Source of the DNA: Terriglobales bacterium
Lineage (GTDB): Bacteria; Acidobacteriota; Terriglobia; Terriglobales; Acidobacteriaceae
Assembly (NCBI GenBank): GCA_035691485.1
Contig: DASSIZ010000025.1
Location: 1 to 36,400, forward strand
Direction of reading: 5' to 3'
Length of the DNA stretch: 36,400 nt
The number at the start of each line of letters is the position of its first letter. Position 1 is the stretch's first letter. The position numbers and the translations under genes were made by a program. The notes beneath the pieces were generated by a model. It did no database searches. It was not told the DNA's origin and worked only from the letters and a program-made list of their open reading frames with translations. Shown one piece after another: positions 8,195 through 15,583 of the stretch.

Positions 8195-9844
8195 TTACAC
8201 CCTCAAGTCCGCCGTGGGTGCGAACTGCGGCGGCTTGCGGTGATGCGTGGCCTGCTCGAATGCATACGCGATCCTGATGAGCACGGCTTCGGACCAAGCC
8301 CGGCCGAAAAACGAAATCCCCACCGGTAGCCCGTACACGAACCCGGCCGGCACGGTGATGTGCGGATACCCGGCAGCGGCCGGCAGGCCGGAACTACCGC
8401 CGCGCGAGCGATCGCCATTGAGCAGGTCGGTGGTCCAGGCAGGGCCGCCGGACGGTCCCACGATCGCGTCCAACTGGTTCTTGTCCATGGCCGCGTCTAT
8501 GCCTTTGGTGCGCGAGAGGTCGCGGTTCTTCTCCATCGCCGCCAGGTAGTCTTTGTTGGACAGCGGCCCCTTTTCCTCCGCCTTCTCGAACAAGTCCTGG
8601 CCAAAGTAAGGCATCTCCTCCCGGCGATGTTTTTCGTTGAACTCGATGACCTCCTTGAGCGAATGCACCGGCGCCGACGGGCCGAGGGCGGCCAGGTAGG
8701 CGTTCAAGTCCGCTTTCAGTTCGGTCAGAAAGACCTCGAGAATGGACTCTCCGATCTGGGTTGTGGCCACCTCGACGGGATCGATCAGCACGGCGCCCTG
8801 GCGCTTCATCTCCGCCAGCGCGTCCTCCATCAGCCGATCGACAGCGTCGCTGAAACCGAAATTCTTGCGCAACACTCCAATGCGCGCGCCGCGCAGGCCA
8901 CTGCGGTCGAGGGAGCGCGTGTAATCCACCGCGGGCTTGTCGCGCAGTGGTTCCGTGGCGCTGTCCTGCGGATCGTAACCGGCGAGTACGGTCAGCAGAA
9001 CGGCGGCGTCGGCGACGGTGCGTGCCATTGGTCCGGCGGTGTCGTGAGTGTGGGAGATGGGGATCACCACCGAACGGCTTACCAGGCCAACGGTGGGCTT
9101 GATGCCCACAATGCCGTTCGTGGTCGAAGGACATATGATGGAACCGGAAGTTTCCGTGCCGACGGCGGCCGCGCACAGGTTGGCCGAAACGGCGACGCCG
9201 GAGCCGGAACTGGAACCGCACGGATTGCGGTCCAGGACGTAGGGATTACGAGTCTGGCCGCCGCGCCCGCTCCATCCGCTGGTGGAGCGGTTGGAGCGAA
9301 TGTTCGCCCACTCGCTCAGGTTGGTCTTGCCGAGGATCACTGCGCCGGCCGCGCGCAACTTGGCGGCAACGGTTGAATCCCTCGGCGGAGTGGAGCCGAG
9401 AAGGGCGAGTGAACCCGCGGTCGTCATCATGCGATCGTGCGTGCCGATGTTGTCCTTGATCAGGACCGGGATGCCGTGCAGGGGCCCGCGGGGCTTGCCT
9501 CGGTCCTTGTCGAGCGCGTCGGCGATCTGGAGAGCATCCTTGTTGATTTCGATGACGGCGTTAACCGCGGGACCACGTTTATCGAGCGTGTCGATGCGCG
9601 AGAGATAGCTTTCCGCCAGGCTGCGGGCAGTGAATTTACCCGAGGCGAGACCCTTCTGCATCTCGGCAATGGTAAGTTCTTCGAGGTCGAAGGCCGCCGG
9701 TTTGAGCGAGGACCAGGGAGCGGGCGGCGTTTCGGTTGCAAGCGCCGGGCGAATCATGGCCGCTCCGGCGGCGGCTGCGGCGGTCTTCAAGAAAGTTCGG
9801 CGATTCGGGTGCGGGGACGAGCTGCGATTTTCCGGCTGCTTCAT
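8195..9844 (-). CDS. Tat-exported amidase (amidase signature family)
   Basis: The 549-residue product is an amidase-signature hydrolase that cleaves amide bonds through a Ser-cisSer-Lys triad. The catalytic Lys is in GIPVLIKDNIGT, and the glycine/serine-rich signature is NPCGSSSGSGVAVSAN followed by GTETSGSIICPS, holding the cis-Ser and nucleophile Ser. The N-terminus has a Tat signal (NRRTFLKTAAAAAGAA), so it is folded before export to the periplasm. The C-terminal AAGYPHITVPAGFVYGLPVGISFFG segment is typical. GGAG precedes the ATG by about 7 bases. It is divergent from the cysteine desulfurase gene. The substrate is unknown; glutamyl-tRNA amidotransferase is excluded by the Tat signal. Confidence 0.92.
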   Translation of the reverse strand: MKQPENRSSSPHPNRRTFLKTAAAAAGAAMIRPALATETPPAPWSSLKPAAFDLEELTIAEMQKGLASGKFTARSLAESYLSRIDTLDKRGPAVNAVIEINKDALQIADALDKDRGKPRGPLHGIPVLIKDNIGTHDRMMTTAGSLALLGSTPPRDSTVAAKLRAAGAVILGKTNLSEWANIRSNRSTSGWSGRGGQTRNPYVLDRNPCGSSSGSGVAVSANLCAAAVGTETSGSIICPSTTNGIVGIKPTVGLVSRSVVIPISHTHDTAGPMARTVADAAVLLTVLAGYDPQDSATEPLRDKPAVDYTRSLDRSGLRGARIGVLRKNFGFSDAVDRLMEDALAEMKRQGAVLIDPVEVATTQIGESILEVFLTELKADLNAYLAALGPSAPVHSLKEVIEFNEKHRREEMPYFGQDLFEKAEEKGPLSNKDYLAAMEKNRDLSRTKGIDAAMDKNQLDAIVGPSGGPAWTTDLLNGDRSRGGSSGLPAAAGYPHITVPAGFVYGLPVGISFFGRAWSEAVLIRIAYAFEQATHHRKPPQFAPTADLRV

Positions 9845-10021
9845 CTTGCGCTCCAGGAAAGCGGCGAATTATACCCGAGCGCGCCTCCTCAGCCGCGCGG
9901 ACGATTAAAGTCCCGTATTGATGCGGACTTCGTTATCCTTGGTTGAGCCGTGCCTTGACGCCATGACATCTAAAAAGTCAGGCAAGTTAAAAGAACCTGA
10001 GCCGAGAGCTAAGAGTTGTCC

Positions 10022-11176
10022 ATGCGCCGCGCCTATCTCGACAATAACGCCACCACGCCGCTTCTGCCGCCGGTGCTGGAGGCGATGCAGCCGTACTTCA
10101 TCGAGCAGTTCGGCAACGCGTCGTCCATCCATCATCACGGCCAGCAGACGAGGGCGGCGGTGGAGCGCGCGCGAGAGTCGGCGGCAGCCCTGCTCAATTG
10201 CCGCGCGTCGGAGATCGTGTTTACCAGCGGCGGCACGGAGTCCGACAACCTCGCCCTGTTCGGCATCACGCGCCCGGGGGACCACATCATCACCAGCTCG
10301 ATCGAGCACCATGCCGTGCTCAATGCCTGCAAGCGCCTGGAAGCCCTCGGCTGCGAGGTGACGTGCATTCCGGTGGACGGGCAGGCGCTGGTTTCACCTG
10401 ACGATGTGAAGCGCGCACTGCGGCCCAATACGCGGCTCATCAGCATCATGATGGCCAACAACGAGACCGGCGTGGTGCAAGCGGTGAACGAGATTGGCGC
10501 CATTGCCGCCGAGGCGGACGTTTACTTCCATACCGACGCCGTGCAGGCCGCCGGCAAAGTGCCGATTGACGTGAGCGCCATCCGCTGCGACCTGCTGTCG
10601 ATTTCCGGGCACAAAATTCACGCCCAGCAGGGCATCGGCGCGCTTTATGTCCGCAAGGGAACGCTGCTGCAGCCGATGCTCTACGGCGGACGCCACGAAC
10701 GCGCGCGCCGGGCGGGGACAGAGAACGTCGCGGGCATCGTGGGTCTCGGCAAGGCGGCGGAGATGGCGCTCGCCGGTTTCACCAATGGCGAGGTGGAGCG
10801 CATTCGCACCCTGCGCGATCGCTTGGAGCGCGTCATCGTCGAGACCATCGATGCGGTCGGCGTGAACAGCGCTCGGGCAACGCGCGTGCCCAATACCAGC
10901 AGCATCTACTTCGATTTCATCGAGGGCGAGGCGCTGGTCATTGCCCTGGACCTGAAGGGGGTTGCGGTTTCCACCGGCGCCGCCTGCTCCTCCGGTGCGA
11001 TCGAACCATCGCACGTGCTCACCGCCATGGGTCTGTCGCCCGACCGCGCCCGCGCCAGCCTGCGTTTCTCCATCGGCAAGCAGAACACCGGCGAAGACGT
11101 GGACCTGCTGCTCTCCGTGCTGCCGGAAACCGTTGCGCGGCTGCGAGAGCTATCGCCGGTTTACAATAAAGCTTAG
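10022..11176 (+). CDS. iscS: Cysteine desulfurase (IscS/NifS family)
   Basis: This PLP enzyme takes sulfur from cysteine as an enzyme persulfide and passes it to acceptors. The PLP lysine lies in SISGHKIHAQQG (Lys198 from the ATG at 10022), the PLP-stacking His in SSIEHHAVLN, and the active-site Cys in STGAACSSG (Cys322). The length, 384 residues, is normal. A TTG at 10016 would add two residues; the ATG is preferred. The stop is 56 bases before mnmA, so the pair probably forms an operon like yrvO-mnmA of Bacillus, in which the desulfurase feeds tRNA thiolation. No iscU follows, so Fe-S cluster assembly is not its evident local role. Confidence 0.93.
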   Translation: MRRAYLDNNATTPLLPPVLEAMQPYFIEQFGNASSIHHHGQQTRAAVERARESAAALLNCRASEIVFTSGGTESDNLALFGITRPGDHIITSSIEHHAVLNACKRLEALGCEVTCIPVDGQALVSPDDVKRALRPNTRLISIMMANNETGVVQAVNEIGAIAAEADVYFHTDAVQAAGKVPIDVSAIRCDLLSISGHKIHAQQGIGALYVRKGTLLQPMLYGGRHERARRAGTENVAGIVGLGKAAEMALAGFTNGEVERIRTLRDRLERVIVETIDAVGVNSARATRVPNTSSIYFDFIEGEALVIALDLKGVAVSTGAACSSGAIEPSHVLTAMGLSPDRARASLRFSIGKQNTGEDVDLLLSVLPETVARLRELSPVYNKA

Positions 11177-11231
11177 CCGCAGATTTGCGCAGATGAACGC
11201 AGATCCATGCTGGTCTGCGTTGGTCTGCGGC
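11176..11231. repeat. CGCAGAT dispersed repeat with nested inverted repeats
   Basis: The space between the desulfurase and mnmA is filled by three CGCAGAT units (from 11179, 11188, 11198) followed by two TCTGCG units in the opposite sense. Outer arms GCCGCAGA (11176-11183) and TCTGCGGC (11224-11231) and inner arms AACGCAGA (11196-11203) and TCTGCGTT (11214-11221) can pair. Elements of this look are common between genes in several GC-rich phyla. There is no T-run, so readthrough into mnmA is expected. Confidence 0.65.
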
Positions 11232-11232
11232 C

Positions 11233-12363
11233 ATGGTTTCTGGAACGATCGCCTTGAGCCTTGCGCCTATTGCCGTAGCCATGTCGGGCGGTGTGGATTC
11301 CTCCACCGTCGCGGCCATGCTGCGCGCCGAGGGCCGGCAGGTGATCGGGCTGACCATGCAGCTGTGGAACCAGCGCCGGCTGGCAGGTCACAACGGCATG
11401 CCCGAAACTGTCACCGGGCGTTGCTGCTCGCTCGATGACGTGTACGACGCTCGCCGCGTCGCCGAGACGCTGGGCATCCCTTACTACGTGGTGAACCAGG
11501 AGCGCCGCTTCGAGGACGAGGTCGTGCGCCCGTTCGTCGGCGAGTACCTGTCCGGACGCACGCCGATTCCGTGCAGCCTGTGCAACAACCACCTCAAGTT
11601 CGACCAGTTGCTGATTACGGCGCGCCAGATCGGCGCCGAGCAGCTTGCGACAGGGCACTACGCGCGCGTGGAGTTTGACGTCGCGCGGGATCGTTGGCTG
11701 TTGCGCCGGCCTGCCGACTTGAGCAAGGACCAGACTTATTTCCTGTTTGGCCTGACGCAGGAGCAGCTTTCGCGCACGCTGTTTCCGCTGGGGAATTTCC
11801 GCAAGCCGGAAGTGCGGGAACTGGCGCGGCAGCACGGATTGGCATTGGCCGAGAAGCCGGATTCGCAGGAGATATGCTTTGTCCCCGGCGGCGACTACAA
11901 GCAGTTCATCGATGCCTATCTCGCGGAACAGGGTGAGTCGCTGCCCGACACCTCCGGTGAACTGGTCACAACCAGCGGTGAGGTGATCGGCGCGCACCCC
12001 GGCATTCATAACTTTACCGTCGGCCAGCGCAAGGGCCTGGGCGTTGCCACCGGCTCGCCCCTCTACGTGCTGGGCATCAATGGCGGCAATCGCCAGGTGG
12101 TAGTGGGCAGCGGGGAAGAGCTGTGCTCCAAGGCATTGCGCGCGCGACGGCTGAACTGGATTGCGGTGCGCGAGCTTGAGGAAACGATGAGAGTCGCGGT
12201 GAAGATCCGCCATCGCCACGAGCCGGCTCCTGCCGTGCTCGAGAGGATCGGAGACGATGAAGTGCTGGCCACCTTCGATGAGCCGCAGCGCGCCATTACT
12301 CCCGGTCAGGCGGCAGTGTTCTACGACGGCGACCTGGTGGTCGGCGGCGGCTGGATCACATAG
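11233..12363 (+). CDS. mnmA: tRNA-specific 2-thiouridylase MnmA
   Basis: The 376-residue enzyme adenylates U34 of tRNA-Lys, -Glu and -Gln and replaces its oxygen with sulfur. The PP-loop is SGGVDSS at residues 18-24. The two cysteines that carry the persulfide and form the transient disulfide are in IPCSLCN (Cys117) and SQEICFVPGG (Cys215). The central GHYAR motif, QTYFLFGL and the C-terminal beta-barrel beginning near HNFTVGQRKGLG are all present. The first ten residues before the PP-loop strand are a little longer than usual, so the start could be the internal region, but ATG 11233 is adequate. It is placed after cysteine desulfurase, its likely sulfur donor. Confidence 0.97.
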   Translation: MVSGTIALSLAPIAVAMSGGVDSSTVAAMLRAEGRQVIGLTMQLWNQRRLAGHNGMPETVTGRCCSLDDVYDARRVAETLGIPYYVVNQERRFEDEVVRPFVGEYLSGRTPIPCSLCNNHLKFDQLLITARQIGAEQLATGHYARVEFDVARDRWLLRRPADLSKDQTYFLFGLTQEQLSRTLFPLGNFRKPEVRELARQHGLALAEKPDSQEICFVPGGDYKQFIDAYLAEQGESLPDTSGELVTTSGEVIGAHPGIHNFTVGQRKGLGVATGSPLYVLGINGGNRQVVVGSGEELCSKALRARRLNWIAVRELEETMRVAVKIRHRHEPAPAVLERIGDDEVLATFDEPQRAITPGQAAVFYDGDLVVGGGWIT

Positions 12364-12413
12364 TCAACGCCCACTCAAGCCAAAAGAGTGGTGCGCCGGA
12401 AAAATTCACCTCG

Positions 12414-13163
12414 CTACGGTCTCTTGCTGACGCTCAACTGCAGTGTTCCCTCGATGTCGGCGATGCGATCGGTGGTGACGTCGAACAGAAGCTCTCTTCC
12501 GGTCAGCGCATTGCGCATGTACATCTTCGAAATCGTGTAGGTGTTCATGCCATTGCTATGGATGCGAACAATGTAATCCACCCTGGTGAGGACCAGCGGG
12601 CGCTTCTTCCACGACACGATGTAAGGACGGCCAGCATCGGTCTCGGCAACCATGTCCTCTGACTTCGGAAAACCGTGCGACAGCATAATGGTGCTCAGCC
12701 GCAGGCGGGTGCCGTCGTCCAGAGTGTAATCGCCGGTGATGCGGCGGCCGACCGCTTCCATCTGTATGCCGGAAGAGCACAGGTCGCCGAATAATTTCGT
12801 GCGCCAGAATTTTCGATCAAGGGCGACGCCTTGCGCTTGCGCGGTCGCCTCCACCGCTGCCGACCATTCATCGCTCTGGCAGGTTTCGGCTGCGCTCGCC
12901 GGCGATCCGCTGTCGCCGGGCTGATCGGTGGTCGTCTTCTCATTGGGCTTTTCGTTCGCTTCACCGACAATGTTGATGCCGCCCTTGATGTTCTCAACAT
13001 CTTCGTTGGTCCAGACACGATGCGCTTTCCGGGGCGTGGTGTCTTCCTGGGCAGGGGACGCGGAATCGCTGTTCGGGGCGGGTTCGCTCGACTGCGCGTG
13101 AGCAGCCTGACCCAGTGCAGCCAACATCGTCACACCCAAGACCCATCCGATGCCGCGCTTCAT
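12414..13163 (-). CDS. Exported protein of unknown function
   Basis: The 249-residue product starts at 13163 with a signal peptide (MKRGIGWVLGVTMLAALGQ, cut near AHA-QS); GAGG stands 6 bases before the ATG. A low-complexity Ser/Pro/Asp region follows, then the short motif RKAHRVWTNEDVENIKGG, then a structured C-terminal half with two Cys residues (ETCQSDEW and GDLCSSG) that could form a disulfide in the periplasm. The end is strand-rich (LVLTRVDYIVRIHSNGMNTYTISKMYM). I do not recognise a family. It is convergent with mnmA and divergent from the TPR gene. Confidence 0.7.
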   Translation of the reverse strand: MKRGIGWVLGVTMLAALGQAAHAQSSEPAPNSDSASPAQEDTTPRKAHRVWTNEDVENIKGGINIVGEANEKPNEKTTTDQPGDSGSPASAAETCQSDEWSAAVEATAQAQGVALDRKFWRTKLFGDLCSSGIQMEAVGRRITGDYTLDDGTRLRLSTIMLSHGFPKSEDMVAETDAGRPYIVSWKKRPLVLTRVDYIVRIHSNGMNTYTISKMYMRNALTGRELLFDVTTDRIADIEGTLQLSVSKRP

Positions 13164-13189
13164 GGTTGCCTCGCTGAGGTTTTGGCCGC

Positions 13190-13217
13190 AGGATACTATG
13201 GTTTCGAAAAGGCGCAA
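13190..13217 (-). promoter_or_regulatory. Putative promoter of the exported unknown protein gene
   Basis: On the minus strand TTGCGC (13217-13212), 16 bases, TATCCT (13195-13190). The start of transcription would fall near 13183, giving a 20-base leader with the GAGG site. It lies 20 bases from the start of the divergent TPR gene. Confidence 0.45.
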
Positions 13218-13236
13218 GTTCCGATCGTAATCACCC

Positions 13237-13584
13237 ATGTCCGACGATTCGTTTTTCCGCCGCATCGCCGACCAAGCCCTGGACGAGGAAACCGCCCGCC
13301 AGGTCGAGGGGCAAAGACGCGCGCTCGAGCAGAATCCGGAGTGGGCGGAAGGTTACTACCAACTGGCGCAGCTTCTGCGCGTCCAGCACCGGCGCGAGGA
13401 AGCCAAGCGCCACCTGCTGACGGCGCTGGAGAAGAAGCCAACCCTTGCGGACGCCCATGTCGCGCTGGGGGAGATTTATATTGCGGAAGGCGATTTCGAT
13501 CGCGCCCGCGTGCATGCCGAGTTCGCCGCTGCCTGCGGCAATTCCCGCCTGCTGGAGCAAATGCAGCGCAACCAGGCGCTCTAA
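13237..13584 (+). CDS. Small tetratricopeptide-repeat protein
   Basis: The 115-residue product is cytoplasmic with two to three TPR helix pairs. Recognisable units are NPEWAEGYYQLAQLLRVQHRREEAKRHLLTALEKKP and the following DAHVALGEIYIAEGDFDRARVHAEFA. No signal peptide or membrane helix is present. No good ribosome site is seen before ATG 13237, and the space to the divergent gene is short. It ends 135 bases before the M20 peptidase. TPR proteins of this size usually act as adaptors; the partner is unknown. Confidence 0.75.
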   Translation: MSDDSFFRRIADQALDEETARQVEGQRRALEQNPEWAEGYYQLAQLLRVQHRREEAKRHLLTALEKKPTLADAHVALGEIYIAEGDFDRARVHAEFAAACGNSRLLEQMQRNQAL

Positions 13585-13719
13585 TCCCATCCCGGTACTC
13601 TCTTTTCCCGGGGTTGATTGCGTTCCGCCCTGCCCACGCGCCTGCGATGTATACTTTTTGGTTTGCTGGAATGTTTTGAGCTTCATAGCTGGTTTGCGCC
13701 AGCAGAGGAGAGATCCACG

Positions 13720-15120
13720 ATGGCTACCGCCGCGACATCCACCGCGCTCAATTACGCTCGCGAAAATCAGAAGCGGTTCCTGGAAGAGTTGAAGAACCTG
13801 CTGCGAATCCCCAGCATCAGCACCCTGGAAGAGCACAACAAAGACACCGAAAAAGCTGCCCAGGTCTGCGCCGACGACCTGAAGCGGATTGGCTTCGAGC
13901 ACGTGGAAATCATTCCCACGGCAACCAAGGAGCGACCCAACGCGCACCCGCTGGTTTATGCCGACTGGCTTCATGCAGCCGGCAAGCCGACGGTCCTTTG
14001 TTACGCCCATTACGACGTGCAGCCTGCCGAGCCGCTTGACGAGTGGAAGACGCCGCCGTTTGAACCGACCGAGCGCAATAACAACATCTACGCCCGCGGC
14101 GCGGTGGACGACAAAGGCCAGCTCTGGATGCAATTGAAGGCCTTCGAGTCGCTGATGAAGCCCGAGGGCAAGCTGCCGATCAACGTTCGCGTCATCCTGG
14201 AAGGCGAAGAAGAGGTGGGCGGGGAATCGATCGCTGACTACGTTCGCCTGCACAAGGACAAGCTGAAGGCGGACTTCGCGCTAGTCACCGACACCGAGTT
14301 GTTCGCGCCCGACCTGCCTACGCTGTGCGTGGGTCTTCGCGGCCTGGTGTACACCGAGATTGAGGCGCAGGGGGCCATGACCGACCTGCATTCCGGCATT
14401 TATGGCGGCGCCGCGCCCAATCCGCTGTTTGCGCTGGTCGAGATCATCAGCAAGCTGAAGGATGCCAATGGCAGGATCCTGATTCCCGGTTTCTACGACA
14501 AAGTCAAAGAGCCCACCAAGGCCGAGTTGGAAGCCTGGAAGCGCCTGCCGTTCAATGAAGAGGAGTACCGCAAGAAAGAGGTCGGCTCCAACGTGCTCAC
14601 CGGCGAACCCGGCTATTCGGTGCTGTATCGCACCTGGGCGCGTCCGACGCTGGAGGTGCATGGCATGCCCGGCGGCTTCGTCGGACAAGGCGCGAAGACG
14701 GTGATACCGGCGCGCGCTTCAGCCAAGGTATCCATGCGCCTGGTGCCGGACCAGGAACCCGAGGACATTCTCAAGAAGTACACCAGCTACGTGAAGAGTC
14801 TCGCGCCGAAGGGCGTCAACATCAACATCAAGGTCCACAGCAAGGGTCCGGCGTGCGTGGTCTCCACCGACAACAAGTACATCAAGGCTGCGACCGACGC
14901 ACTGCACGAAATTTTCAGCAAGGACACGGTTTACATCCGTTCGGGAGGATCGATTCCGATTGTCTCCGATTTCGAGAACGAGCTGAAAATTCCGAGCGTG
15001 ATGATGGGCATGGGCCTGCCCGACGACAACCTGCACGCCCCCAATGAGAAGTTCCACATCCCGAACTTCTACCGGGGGATCGAGTCCATCATCCGCTTCT
15101 TCCAAATCCTGGGACAGTAA
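13720..15120 (+). CDS. M20 family metallopeptidase (dipeptidase-like)
   Basis: The 466-residue product is a di-zinc M20 peptidase of the carnosinase/CNDP-like dipeptidase group. Metal and catalytic residues are in AHYDVQPAEP (His97, Asp99), GAVDDKGQ (Asp130), LEGEEEVGGES (Glu164, Glu165), TDTELF (Asp191) and the C-terminal LPDDNLHAPNEKF (His). The inserted dimerisation domain begins near LRGLVYTEIEAQG, and SGGSIPIV is a family motif. AGAGGAGA precedes the ATG at 13720; the frame is open to 13618 but without a start site. A TATACT box at 13650 may be a -10 element. No signal peptide, so cytoplasmic. A strong terminator follows. Confidence 0.92.
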   Translation: MATAATSTALNYARENQKRFLEELKNLLRIPSISTLEEHNKDTEKAAQVCADDLKRIGFEHVEIIPTATKERPNAHPLVYADWLHAAGKPTVLCYAHYDVQPAEPLDEWKTPPFEPTERNNNIYARGAVDDKGQLWMQLKAFESLMKPEGKLPINVRVILEGEEEVGGESIADYVRLHKDKLKADFALVTDTELFAPDLPTLCVGLRGLVYTEIEAQGAMTDLHSGIYGGAAPNPLFALVEIISKLKDANGRILIPGFYDKVKEPTKAELEAWKRLPFNEEEYRKKEVGSNVLTGEPGYSVLYRTWARPTLEVHGMPGGFVGQGAKTVIPARASAKVSMRLVPDQEPEDILKKYTSYVKSLAPKGVNINIKVHSKGPACVVSTDNKYIKAATDALHEIFSKDTVYIRSGGSIPIVSDFENELKIPSVMMGMGLPDDNLHAPNEKFHIPNFYRGIESIIRFFQILGQ

Positions 15121-15135
15121 AGCATTCGGACTGGT

Positions 15136-15164
15136 CGGGGGCGCTCTGCCGCCCCCGGTTTTTT
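15136..15164 (+). terminator. Rho-independent terminator after the M20 peptidase
   Basis: CGGGGGCG (15136-15143) and CGCCCCCG (15150-15157) form a perfect 8-bp stem with a CTCTGC loop, followed by GTTTTTT. It ends 44 bases after the peptidase stop. Confidence 0.93.
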
Positions 15165-15583
15165 GCGTCCAGTATCCGAAAAGCAATTGCTTCGTTGCAC
15201 CGATTGCGCTACAGTTCCATTTGCTCCGGGCAGTCTCCCGCCTCCTTCCTTCTTCCAAACCAGTGGACTGTTCGTGATGCGTCGCCTGCTGTGTGCAACA
15301 CGGGTGCGATATGCTGGGTTCTTCCACAGGGTGCCCCAATATATAGCGTTTTCTATCTTGACGCCGCCCCCCTGCAACGGTACATTGGCTTCAAATCCGT
15401 GCTACCCGGCCTTACCGGGAAGAGAACTTGGAGCGGCGTCTCTTCCAGCCAGAACGCGCCGCGTCGCCTGCAACCGCGGGCTGAACGCAACGTTGTGGGA
15501 CCAGCCAATGGAGCGTCCCGGCCAGCTTGATTTTTGCTTGTTGGCGCGACTACACGCCGGCCTAGCAGTTGAAGGAGTTGACG
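15165..15583 (+). other. Long gap before smc with a possible promoter
   Basis: No convincing gene lies in this stretch of about 420 bases; open frames here translate to Cys/Arg/Pro-rich sequence without family features. TTGACG (15358-15363), 17 bases, TACATT (15381-15386) is a fair promoter for smc and would give a leader of about 190 bases. The segment 15400-15540 is GC-rich and could fold, but I recognise no riboswitch core. Confidence 0.45.

Noticed and set aside
12366-12402. Terminator after mnmA
   Set aside because: CCACTC/GAGTGG can pair, but an A-run and not a T-run follows on the plus strand, and the stem has a bulge.
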